Source of the DNA: an uncultured Deferribacteraceae bacterium
GTDB lineage: Bacteria > Chrysiogenota > Deferribacteres > Deferribacterales > Mucispirillaceae
Assembly (NCBI GenBank): GCA_947039055.1
Contig: CAMQYB010000001.1
Location: 1-38,428, forward strand
Direction: 5' to 3'
Length of the DNA: 38,428 nucleotides
Under the pieces are notes generated by a model. The model was not told where the DNA came from and made no database searches. It saw only the letters and a program-made list of their open reading frames with translations. A program made the position numbers and the translations under genes. Below, piece by piece: positions 1 to 7,111 of this stretch; within the stretch, counting starts at the first letter, position 1, and every line of letters begins with the position of its first letter.

Positions 1-1061
1 ACATCTACTAATTTATACTCTAAACTGCCGAACTTAATTCTTTCAGCGTGTGTAAATTGATCTGTAGGATCAAGATGAGGCCAAGCCTCTTGAAATAAAT
101 CTTTGCCTGCTGTGTGGTTTATAATATCATAAGATGCTTTGTCTATTGCAACTGGATCGGTTGATGACATAAATCCTATATCGTGGATCATCGGAGCATC
201 GTTACCATCATGACAATCGCACGCTGGAACAATTGATGTTAATATATTTATGTAAATAGGAGGTTTTTTGTAATGATTATGAACAGCTGCAGCGTACTCA
301 ACTATTCTCTGTTGAAGCTTATCGCACGATACATCAAAATCAGATTGAATAGCAGTTTCAGGACAAGTTGCTATACATTTAGCACAACCTGTACAGTTAT
401 CATCAATCGTCGCTGTCTTAGATATCTTAATCGCTCCCCAATTACAAACAATCTTACATCTGCCACAAGCCGTACATTTATGAGGATTAACTGATGGTCT
501 TACATCTGAGTGCATATCCATTTTACCCTCTCTTGATGCACAACCCATTGCAAGGTTTTTTAACGCTCCACCGAAACCTGTCATCTCATGTCCTTTAAAA
601 TGTGAGACAACAAACAACTTATCAGCGTTTGCGATATCAGTTGCAATCTTCGCATCTGTACATACTATCGCATTCGGGATCGGTAGATTAATGCTATTCT
701 CACCCCTTAATCCATCTGCAATTATCACTGGAACTTGTAATGTAGAGTAATTAAATCCGTTAAGCATAGCGTTATGAAGATGATCAACTGAGTTTGTACG
801 CATACCTGTATATAAAGTGTTCGTATCTGTTAAAAATGGTTTAGCTTTAATTCTATTTAATATCTCTAAAATCGGACGTAAAAATATTGGGCGTAAAAAA
901 GCTGTGTTTCCTAACTCTCCAAAATGAACTTTTAATGCTACGATCTCATCTTTTTCATATAGATCAGTTATTCCAGCCCTATTTGCTAGCTTTTTGATCT
1001 TATTTAACGGAGATTTATGATTATTGCTTTTCATAGAAGAAAAATATACCACTGAACTCAT
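1..1061 (-). CDS. DUF362 family 4Fe-4S protein (3' end cut by window edge)
   Basis: An open frame runs on the minus strand from an ATG at 1061 (preceded by AAGAGGGTG) to the window edge with no stop, giving about 353 residues. The N-terminal two thirds match the DUF362 pattern (VALKVHFGE near residue 45, SHFKGHEMTGFGGALKN near residue 165). Two ferredoxin-type clusters follow: C196-x2-C199-x2-C202-x3-C206 and C223-x2-C226-x2-C229-x3-C233-P. The protein therefore probably binds two 4Fe-4S clusters and transfers electrons in the cytoplasm; no signal peptide is visible. The substrate is unknown. It is divergent from an IclR regulator, which suggests local control. Family identity is fairly sure, the role is not. 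Confidence 0.85.
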   Translation of the reverse strand, partial: MSSVVYFSSMKSNNHKSPLNKIKKLANRAGITDLYEKDEIVALKVHFGELGNTAFLRPIFLRPILEILNRIKAKPFLTDTNTLYTGMRTNSVDHLHNAMLNGFNYSTLQVPVIIADGLRGENSINLPIPNAIVCTDAKIATDIANADKLFVVSHFKGHEMTGFGGALKNLAMGCASREGKMDMHSDVRPSVNPHKCTACGRCKIVCNWGAIKISKTATIDDNCTGCAKCIATCPETAIQSDFDVSCDKLQQRIVEYAAAVHNHYKKPPIYINILTSIVPACDCHDGNDAPMIHDIGFMSSTDPVAIDKASYDIINHTAGKDLFQEAWPHLDPTDQFTHAERIKFGSLEYKLVD

Positions 1062-1112
1062 TTTACACCCTCTTAATGATTTATTTCAATTATATTAGAT
1101 AACTACGACTAT

Positions 1113-1141
1113 ATTATAAGTTTTCTTAGCAAGAATAACAA
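1113..1141 (-). promoter_or_regulatory. Sigma-70-type promoter for the DUF362 gene with an embedded palindrome
   Basis: Read on the minus strand, TTGTTA (1141-1136) and TATAAT (1118-1113) are separated by 17 bp, about 50 bp upstream of the DUF362 start codon. The spacer holds the palindrome TTCTTAGCAAGAA (1123-1135). A palindrome between -35 and -10 is a plausible repressor operator, possibly for the adjacent IclR protein. Sequence pattern only. Confidence 0.5.
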
Positions 1142-1171
1142 CTGTAAATATGAATATAGTCTAATTTTTTG

Positions 1172-1200
1172 TTGACAGAAGAGTAGGATTAATGATAAAA
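1172..1200 (+). promoter_or_regulatory. Possible sigma-70-type promoter for the iclR-family gene
   Basis: TTGACA at 1172-1177 is followed after 17 bp by ATAAAA at 1195-1200, 38 bp before the ATG at 1239. The -35 is perfect but the -10 is poor, so this is tentative. Confidence 0.35.
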
Positions 1201-1238
1201 ATAATACAGCGTTTTAAAAAAGAGAGCAATATAAAAAT

Positions 1239-2042
1239 ATGATAAATGATGCGACTGGCATTAAAAGAGCAAAAACAGACTACAAAGTCTTTGCCGTAAG
1301 TAACACGATAGCTATTTTAGAGTTATTAGGAGAGTTTGAGCAAGAACTCACTCTCTCTGAAATAAGCGATAGACTATCACTCACTAAAAGTAACACTTCT
1401 AAACTGTTAGCTACACTTGAAAATTTCGACTATGTTGAATACAATAGAAACAATGACAGCTTTACTCTAGGTGTTAAAACTTTTCAAATTGCACAAACTT
1501 ATATCAAAAAACTGAACGTAGCTGAAATTAGTTACCCTTACCTTAAAGAAATTACTGATATACTTGATGAATCAACTTATGTTGGTATAGTCGATAACGG
1601 TACAGTTGTTTATCTAAACATGGTGGATACATCTAAACCGATTAGATTAAAACCTCGTGTTGGACATATCGGACACGCCTATGCAACAGCAATCGGTAAA
1701 GCACAACTATCTAAGTTAGATAATCAAGAAATAGAAATCCTTTTTAGAGATGGATTTCAATCTGTTACAGAAAACACTGTTAAATCAATCAGCGATCTTA
1801 TAAAAAAACTAGATGTTATAAGAGATATCGGTTACGCTATCGATGATGAAGAGTTTGAAAAAGACGTTGTCTGTGTCGCAGTCCCTGTAATGGATTTTAT
1901 GGGCAAAGCAACTGCTGGAATCGGAGTGTCTGCACCTAAAGTTAGAATGAGTGATGAACGTATAGTAAATGAAATCGCACCTCTACTTATTAAAACAGCT
2001 ATGCAACTATCATTTAAATTCGGCTATAGCGAATCTAAATAA
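1239..2042 (+). CDS. IclR-family transcriptional regulator
   Basis: The 267-residue protein has the IclR layout. An N-terminal winged helix-turn-helix (about residues 20-85, including LTLSEISDRLSLTKSNTSKL) is followed by an effector-binding domain with typical pieces: RVGHIGHAYATAIGKA near 145 and GYAIDDEEFEKDVVCVAVPV near 205. The family length is about 250-270 residues, so it is complete. It is divergently transcribed from the DUF362 iron-sulfur gene, the usual arrangement for an IclR regulator and its target; that link is inference. No clear Shine-Dalgarno lies directly in front of the ATG; GAGAG at about 1222 is rather far away. The ligand cannot be told from sequence. Confidence 0.9.
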   Translation: MINDATGIKRAKTDYKVFAVSNTIAILELLGEFEQELTLSEISDRLSLTKSNTSKLLATLENFDYVEYNRNNDSFTLGVKTFQIAQTYIKKLNVAEISYPYLKEITDILDESTYVGIVDNGTVVYLNMVDTSKPIRLKPRVGHIGHAYATAIGKAQLSKLDNQEIEILFRDGFQSVTENTVKSISDLIKKLDVIRDIGYAIDDEEFEKDVVCVAVPVMDFMGKATAGIGVSAPKVRMSDERIVNEIAPLLIKTAMQLSFKFGYSESK

Positions 2043-2062
2043 TCTTTCAACTGTTTACTGTT

Positions 2063-2168
2063 TAAAAATTATAATAGTTATCAATATTTTAATAAATATA
2101 ACACCTCTACACACTTAAAAATCTAAACCCTTACATATTTAAAATATAAATAACTATTATAATTTTTA
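2063..2168. repeat. 19-bp perfect inverted repeat flanking 68 bp, directly downstream of the iclR-family gene
   Basis: The arms 2063-2081 and 2150-2168 are exact reverse complements (left arm TAAAAATTATAATAGTTAT). They start 21 bp after the regulator's stop codon. The 68-bp interior has no gene. It could be a long AU-rich stem-loop, an overlapping terminator, or a small non-autonomous (MITE-like) element. No target-site duplication was made out. Confidence 0.6.
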
Positions 2169-2227
2169 TAACTTTATAATCATTATCTAATTCTCCATTC
2201 TCAAAAAAACCTTAAACCTATATAATA

Positions 2228-2313
2228 ATTTATAACCGTTAGTCAAACCATATAACTATTTATCTAAGCCATGATAACTATTTATTTAATCCATGATAAC
2301 CGTTATTCATACG
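2228..2313. repeat. Four degenerate 21-bp tandem repeats upstream of the flagellar sigma-54 promoter
   Basis: Units starting near 2228, 2248, 2269 and 2291 share a core close to CCATGATAACYRTTATTYAA. The step is 20-22 bp, about two helical turns. The last unit contains the near-palindrome ATAACCGTTAT (5-bp arms). The array lies about 260-340 bp upstream of the sigma-54 promoter, so it may be an activator-binding region. The rest of 2043-2618 is very AT-rich and holds no gene that I can see. Confidence 0.4.
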
Positions 2314-2569
2314 GCATTAAGTATTTAAATTGTTGAAATTCTCAAATATTCAATATCTCAATCTCTATCATTTATCCAATATCATAACCTTCTATAATTC
2401 CGCAAATATATATCTAAAACCTTTAGTAATTAAAACCCTTTGATCTATTCAAGACTATATCAATATATAAAAATATTCAAAAGATTATAACTACTATCTA
2501 TAAGTATTCACTTACAATCAATTAAAACCATCAATTATATCTTTATATAATCACTATTTTTTAATCCTA

Positions 2570-2586
2570 TGGCATAATAATTGCTT
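2570..2586 (+). promoter_or_regulatory. Sigma-54 (RpoN) -24/-12 promoter of the flgI operon
   Basis: TGGCAT (2570-2575), 5 bp, then TTGCTT (2581-2586). The diagnostic GG (2571-2572) and GC (2583-2584) are separated by exactly 10 bp, as in the consensus TGGCAC-N5-TTGCW. It ends 32 bp before the flgI ATG. Middle and late flagellar operons are commonly RpoN-driven, so the context agrees. Confidence 0.75.
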
Positions 2587-2618
2587 GCTTACACATATTA
2601 TTTTAAAACGGATGTGCA

Positions 2619-3710
2619 ATGTTTAAAAGATTAATAGCTTTTACCCTTATTATTATTGTTATTTCCTTTGTTAAATCTTCAGCTGGAGTTAAGCTTAGAG
2701 ATATAGCATCGGTTGAAGGCATAAGAAATAACCAATTGTTTGGTTACGGTCTTGTTGCTGGTCTTAACGGTACTGGCGATAAACAGGGTACTGAATTTAC
2801 TATTCAATCATTAGTAAATATGTTGGACAGATTAGGTATCACTGTTCCTCAAAACGATGTACGTGTTAAAAACGTTGCAGCTGTTATGGTTACAGCTAAA
2901 CTTCCTCCGTTTGCTAAAACAGGTTCGCTTATTGATGTAACTATATCATCAGTTGGCGATTCATCATCGCTTGAAGGTGGAACTTTACTACTAACTCCTT
3001 TAGCTGCTGCAAACGGACAAGTTTATGCAGTTGCACAAGGTCCTTTATCTATTGGTGGATTAAACAGCACTAGCGAAGATGGTGTTGAACATCATCCTAC
3101 AGTTGGAATAATTCCAGGTGGAGCTACTGTGGAGAAAGAAGTTGAATTTGTTATGGACACATCTGTTATAAGTATCTCTTTCACTGGAAGAGGAATAGCT
3201 GATGTTGTACAAGCTAAATCAGCGATCAATAGTTTTATCGGTGTGGATATTGCACAAATAGAAAATCCATCAACAATAAGGGTCGCTATACCGATAGAGT
3301 TTGAGCCTAGATATTATGATTTCATGAGCTCATTATTAAATATTGAAATTCAACCTGAAGCGTTTGCAAAAGTTATTATAGATGAAAGAACTGGAACTGT
3401 TGTTATGGGTTCTGATGTGAAAATAAGTGCAATAGCTATTTCACACGGTAACCTTAGTATAACAATATCTGACCAGTTAGATATTAGAAAAGCACCAACT
3501 GCTGATATAGATCAACCTTTACAGCCTCAGCCTGATAATCCAAATCCAGCAACTGAACAGGTTAGAGTTGTGATGATGCCTGAAGCTGTAACTATATCTG
3601 ATCTTGTTAAAGCATTAAACGCATTAGGGGTTTCGCCTAGAAACTTGATATCAATATTACAAGCAGTTAAATCTGCTGGTGCATTATATGCCGACTTGGA
3701 GATTATGTAA
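2619..3710 (+). CDS. flgI: Flagellar basal-body P-ring protein FlgI
   Basis: FlgI builds the periplasmic P ring that bushes the flagellar rod in the peptidoglycan layer of Gram-negative bacteria. The 363-residue product has the usual family length. It has a signal peptide (basic start, hydrophobic IAFTLIIIVISFV, cleavage near residue 22), then the conserved KLRDIASVEGIRNNQLFGYG and GLVAGLNGTGDK segments. Near the C-terminus it has VRVVMMPEAVTISDLVKALN and LNALGVSPRNLISILQAVK, both typical. It is first in the operon behind a sigma-54 promoter, and its TAA overlaps the next ATG by 1 nt (TAATG), pointing to translational coupling with flgJ. Its presence supports a double-membrane cell envelope. 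Confidence 0.97.
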   Translation: MFKRLIAFTLIIIVISFVKSSAGVKLRDIASVEGIRNNQLFGYGLVAGLNGTGDKQGTEFTIQSLVNMLDRLGITVPQNDVRVKNVAAVMVTAKLPPFAKTGSLIDVTISSVGDSSSLEGGTLLLTPLAAANGQVYAVAQGPLSIGGLNSTSEDGVEHHPTVGIIPGGATVEKEVEFVMDTSVISISFTGRGIADVVQAKSAINSFIGVDIAQIENPSTIRVAIPIEFEPRYYDFMSSLLNIEIQPEAFAKVIIDERTGTVVMGSDVKISAIAISHGNLSITISDQLDIRKAPTADIDQPLQPQPDNPNPATEQVRVVMMPEAVTISDLVKALNALGVSPRNLISILQAVKSAGALYADLEIM

Positions 3711-4183
3711 TGACAGTTAATAACAGTAATAATAAAAATGTATTAGAGTTAGGTAGCAATAGCAAAGCTAAAAATATAAGTGCTAGCGATCAAAAAAAAC
3801 AGGCTGAACTTAAAGAAGCAACAGCTGCGTTTGAAGGTATGTTTCTATCTATGATGATGAAAACAATGAGAAAAGCATCTGAATCTTTTGAATCAACATT
3901 AGTTAAAAAAAGTAATGCTGAAGATATATTTACTGAAATGTTAGATAATGAATATGTAGATCTTATCACTAAATCACCTGATACTGGACTTGGTAACTCA
4001 TTGTACCAATACCTTGTTGATACAACTGATGAGTATAGTGGACTTAGAGAAACTAATAAAAATGATGCTAATAAAAAGAACGATATTAGCAAACATAACC
4101 TTCAATCGGTTAATAAATTAAAAGAAATGGAGTCTTTGAAAACAGAGGACTCATTACTGAATTTGAAATATAGTATTAAGTAA
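3710..4183 (+). CDS. flgJ: FlgJ-like rod-binding protein (no muramidase domain)
   Basis: The 157-residue protein carries the FlgJ N-terminal rod-binding domain at about residues 28-105: ATAAFEGMFLSMMMKTMRKA, then AEDIFTEMLDNEYVDLI and GLGNSLYQYL. In enterobacterial FlgJ this domain caps rod assembly and is followed by a peptidoglycan hydrolase. Here the hydrolase is absent and a charged, Asn/Lys-rich tail (about 110-157) follows, as in many epsilon- and delta-type flagellar systems. A separate enzyme elsewhere must open the cell wall. It is coupled to flgI by a 1-nt overlap. Confidence 0.88.
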   Translation: MTVNNSNNKNVLELGSNSKAKNISASDQKKQAELKEATAAFEGMFLSMMMKTMRKASESFESTLVKKSNAEDIFTEMLDNEYVDLITKSPDTGLGNSLYQYLVDTTDEYSGLRETNKNDANKKNDISKHNLQSVNKLKEMESLKTEDSLLNLKYSIK

Positions 4184-4270
4184 AATATGACCAGAAAAGA
4201 AAATGGTTATGATTATAAATAAGTTAAACTTGTTAGAGACGTTTGTTCTATAGTGTGTTAGATATTTTAA

Positions 4271-4299
4271 TTGATAAGATTTTGAAATTATAATATACT
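4271..4299 (+). promoter_or_regulatory. Sigma-70-type promoter in front of flgM
   Basis: TTGATA (4271-4276), 17 bp, TATACT (4294-4299), 53 bp before the flgM ATG. It would let flgM-flgN-flgK be read apart from the sigma-54 transcript. I saw no good sigma-28 (TAAA-N15-GCCGATAA) match in the 4184-4352 gap. Confidence 0.5.
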
Positions 4300-4352
4300 G
4301 ACAACCTATTCACAAATGTTTGTAGAGATTATTTTAGAGAGGATTAGTAAAT

Positions 4353-4673
4353 ATGAAAATTAACAACAACCTGCCATTTATACGTAAAGATAGTGCTAAC
4401 TCTTCTTCTAAAAATGTATCGTCTAAAAGTAGCAACGCTTACAGTACAGCTGAGTCAAAACCAGCTACGCAAGCGACTGCGAAAGATACAGTACAGCTCT
4501 CATCTAACAGCAAACTTCTCAAAGATATGGTACAGCAACTTAAAGATATGCCCGATCCACGCAAAGCGCTTATTGATGAGTTACGTACAAGTGTTGCTAA
4601 TGGAACATATAATGTTTCTAGTAAAAGTATCGCTGAGAGTATTGTAAATAAAGTTTATGCGAAACCTTCTTAG
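4353..4673 (+). CDS. flgM: Anti-sigma-28 factor FlgM
   Basis: FlgM holds the flagellar sigma factor FliA inactive until the hook is finished, when FlgM is exported through the flagellum. The 106-residue product has the family plan: a flexible Ser/Lys/Thr-rich N-terminal half, then DTVQLSSNSKLLKDMVQQL and the C-terminal sigma-binding helix region with RTSVANGTYNVSSKSIAESI (about 79-98). The motif of a V-x-x-G-x-Y followed by IAESIV is a FlgM hallmark. A strong Shine-Dalgarno (AGAGAGGA, about 4335-4342) precedes the ATG. Placement directly before flgN and flgK is typical. Confidence 0.92.
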   Translation: MKINNNLPFIRKDSANSSSKNVSSKSSNAYSTAESKPATQATAKDTVQLSSNSKLLKDMVQQLKDMPDPRKALIDELRTSVANGTYNVSSKSIAESIVNKVYAKPS

Positions 4674-4759
4674 ATTAAACTTTATCTAAAATAGTTCTAC
4701 TTATTTATTGTCATTTAAATCCAGAGTCTTTTGTATGATTACAGAGGAGGTACTGAATT

Positions 4760-5233
4760 ATGGCGTCTATCAATACACTAAAAGAGTTACTCAGATCACA
4801 AATTTCTTTATATACAGAGATAATTGAAGTTCTTACTAAAGAGAAAAATGCAATAGTTACATGGGATTTTAGCGAGACGAATACTCTTTTAGCAAAAAAA
4901 GAAAAACTTATCCATAAAGAAAAATTATTAGAAGAAGCTAGAAAATCTCTAGCTGAAAGAGTGAAAACTGAGCTAAATGCTAAAGACAATACATTATCTT
5001 CTATTATAGAGGTTGCACCTGAAGAGGATAAAGATGAGCTAGCTTTAATTAAAAAAGAGTTTCAAAAGATAGTTGTTGGTATCAATAACGAATCTATGGC
5101 ATTGAAAATACTCTATTCAACAAATATAAAAGTTATGAATGGTTTGTATACGCAGTTAGGTATCCTTTCTAGTAATACTTATGATAAAAAAAAGTCAAAC
5201 AACTCTGCATCGTCAGTCCAGATAATGGGTTGA
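4760..5233 (+). CDS. flgN: FlgN-family flagellar export chaperone
   Basis: FlgN escorts the hook-filament junction proteins FlgK and FlgL to the flagellar export gate. This 157-residue protein is almost all predicted alpha helix: INTLKELLRSQISLYTEIIE, EKNAIVTWDFSETNTLLAKK and KEKLIHKEKLLEEARKSLAE read as a helical hairpin, as in the family. Sequence conservation is low, so the call leans on size, helical pattern and position between flgM and flgK. A strong AGAGGAGG ribosome site precedes the ATG. Confidence 0.82.
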   Translation: MASINTLKELLRSQISLYTEIIEVLTKEKNAIVTWDFSETNTLLAKKEKLIHKEKLLEEARKSLAERVKTELNAKDNTLSSIIEVAPEEDKDELALIKKEFQKIVVGINNESMALKILYSTNIKVMNGLYTQLGILSSNTYDKKKSNNSASSVQIMG

Positions 5234-5264
5234 TTATAATTTATAATGTAAGGAGTCTTTTATT

Positions 5265-7010
5265 ATGAGTAATCTTTTTGGAATGTTATATACTGGCGTG
5301 TCTGGGATCATGGCTGCTCAAGTTGGCATGGATGTTGTCGGTAATAACTTAAATAACCTACTAACACCTGGATATTCTAGACAGATGGTTTCTATTCAAT
5401 CAAAACAACCGATACCAACTATTTATGGACCTATGGGAACTGGTGCTGAAGTAACTGGTATCACTAGAGCACATGATGAGTTATTAACAAAAGCTGTAAG
5501 GTCAGAAAGTTCTTCATATAATTATTTTGCATCAATGCAGAGTAGTTTAGGTGAAGCAATGCTTTATTTTAACGAGTTAGAAACTGGAGCTGGATTAGGC
5601 GATCCATTAAAACAATATTTTAGCGCATGGCAGGAACTATCTTCAACAGCTCCCGATAATACCGATGATGCAGCTACAAAAAAATATGCACTCTTAGAAA
5701 AATCTGAAACTCTTGCAAGACAATTAAGAGAGGGTTACGGATCAATAGAAAAAGTACAAGGTAATATAGATACAAAACTTACAAGTAATGTTCAACAGAT
5801 GAATGATATCATATCTAATATAGCGATACTAAATACCTCTATACTATCATCTGAAGCAGGTGCTGGACAAGCAAATGATTTAAGAGATCAAAGAGATCTT
5901 CTTGTTGATCAACTTTCAACATTTGCATCAGTTGTTACAAATGAAAATGAAAACGGACAGATATCTGTATTTATCGGTGGACAAGTTGTTGTTGATAGAG
6001 ATATGGCTCATAAACTTGAGGCGTTACCTAATCCTAAAAAGGATGGTGCTCTTGATCTTTATTTCTCACCTGTCTTAGGGGTTGGTACTGTAAGCAATGC
6101 CGAACCAGTTAATATAACTGAAAGTTTAATAGGTGGATCAATAGCTGGTGATATCAAGACAAGAGATGAACTTTTAGAAGGATATCTTGGAGAACTTGAT
6201 GTTATTGCTAGAGCTCTTATCAATGAAACAAATAAATCACATGTTTTAGGACAAGGATCAATACGATTTGATCAACTATCAGGTACTAACTCTGTAGGTA
6301 ATGCCACATCTACATTGGATAGTGAGGTAGGAAAACTTCCTTTTGATATAAAAAAGGGATCTTTTTCTATAGATGTCTATGATAAAGATGGCAAAGTGAT
6401 AAATACGATATCAATAGATGTTGATCCGTCAAAAGATACATTAGCTTCAATAGCTGATAAAGTAAACTCATCAGGCGGTTTGATAGGTGCGACTATCGGT
6501 GAGGATAATAACCTTGAATTACACTCTAATTCAGGAAACACATTCGGTTTTTCAGCAGATACATCAGGATTTCTAGCAGCAGCTGGACTAAACACATTCT
6601 TTGCAGGAACATCTGCAAAAGATATCGATATAACAGAACTTATTAAAGATGATCAAGACTATATAGCAACAGGTTCTTCAGGTGCACCAGGGGATAATAG
6701 TGTTGCAAAAAATATTGCAGGACTACAGTTTAAATCATTAGAAGGTACGTCTGGTAGAACAATCGGTGAAGCATACGGTTTCTTTATTGGTATGTTGGCA
6801 TCTGATAAATCTCAAATTGACACATTTACAAAAACTAAAGAGTTATCATTTCAGCAGAGTGTTATGAGAAATGAAAGCGTTAGAGGCGTAAGTGAGAATG
6901 AAGAGATAACCAACCTAACTTTATTTCAAAGAACTTTTGAAGCTAACTCAAGATATATTAATGTTATTGATGAAATGATCAATACTGTTGTAAATGGTTT
7001 AGGTGCTTAA
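5265..7010 (+). CDS. flgK: Flagellar hook-associated protein 1 FlgK
   Basis: FlgK forms the first of two junction rings between hook and filament. The 581-residue product has the signature N-terminus, LFGMLYTGVSGIMAAQVGMD and VVGNNLNNLLTPGYSRQ, and the matching C-terminal helix, NEEITNLTLFQRTFEANSRY to its end at VNGLGA. Both ends form the coiled D0 domain. A middle insertion (about residues 355-455, with GSFSIDVYDKDGKVINTISI and TLASIADKVNSSGGLIGA) looks like a flagellin-hook-IN type module, similar in style to the modules in the next gene, FlgL. Shine-Dalgarno AAGGAG is well placed. Confidence 0.96.
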   Translation: MSNLFGMLYTGVSGIMAAQVGMDVVGNNLNNLLTPGYSRQMVSIQSKQPIPTIYGPMGTGAEVTGITRAHDELLTKAVRSESSSYNYFASMQSSLGEAMLYFNELETGAGLGDPLKQYFSAWQELSSTAPDNTDDAATKKYALLEKSETLARQLREGYGSIEKVQGNIDTKLTSNVQQMNDIISNIAILNTSILSSEAGAGQANDLRDQRDLLVDQLSTFASVVTNENENGQISVFIGGQVVVDRDMAHKLEALPNPKKDGALDLYFSPVLGVGTVSNAEPVNITESLIGGSIAGDIKTRDELLEGYLGELDVIARALINETNKSHVLGQGSIRFDQLSGTNSVGNATSTLDSEVGKLPFDIKKGSFSIDVYDKDGKVINTISIDVDPSKDTLASIADKVNSSGGLIGATIGEDNNLELHSNSGNTFGFSADTSGFLAAAGLNTFFAGTSAKDIDITELIKDDQDYIATGSSGAPGDNSVAKNIAGLQFKSLEGTSGRTIGEAYGFFIGMLASDKSQIDTFTKTKELSFQQSVMRNESVRGVSENEEITNLTLFQRTFEANSRYINVIDEMINTVVNGLGA

Positions 7011-7017
7011 GAATAGC

Positions 7018-7055
7018 CTACTTATAATTAATTGTTAAATTAACTATTTAAGTAG
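7018..7055 (+). other. Composite hairpin between flgK and flgL
   Basis: The 7-bp stem CTACTTA (7018-7024) / TAAGTAG (7049-7055) encloses a second stem TTAATT (7028-7033) / AATTAA (7038-7043) with a GTTA loop. No T-run follows, so it is not a standard terminator. It may mark an mRNA processing or stability point between flgK and flgL. Confidence 0.45.
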
Positions 7056-7111
7056 TGGCAGATAGTATATTTAAAATTGATTAATAAATTAATAATATAA
7101 GGGTATAAAAT

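Noticed and set aside
273..494. Plus-strand open frame of 73 codons
   Set aside because: It lies antisense inside the DUF362 iron-sulfur gene, whose minus-strand frame has clear cysteine motifs.
3790..4092. Minus-strand open frame inside flgJ
   Set aside because: The plus-strand frame encodes a recognisable FlgJ rod-binding domain; the antisense product has no features beyond a by-product of codon composition.
4184..4352. Sigma-28 promoter before flgM
   Set aside because: No match to TAAA-N15-GCCGATAA was found; a sigma-70-like pair fits better.
4393..4647. Alternative-frame open frame in flgM
   Set aside because: FlgM's conserved C-terminal motif is in the other frame.
7053..7072. Sigma-54 promoter before flgL (TGGCAG...)
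   Set aside because: The GG element is present, but at the -12 position the sequence reads ATAT, with no GC.
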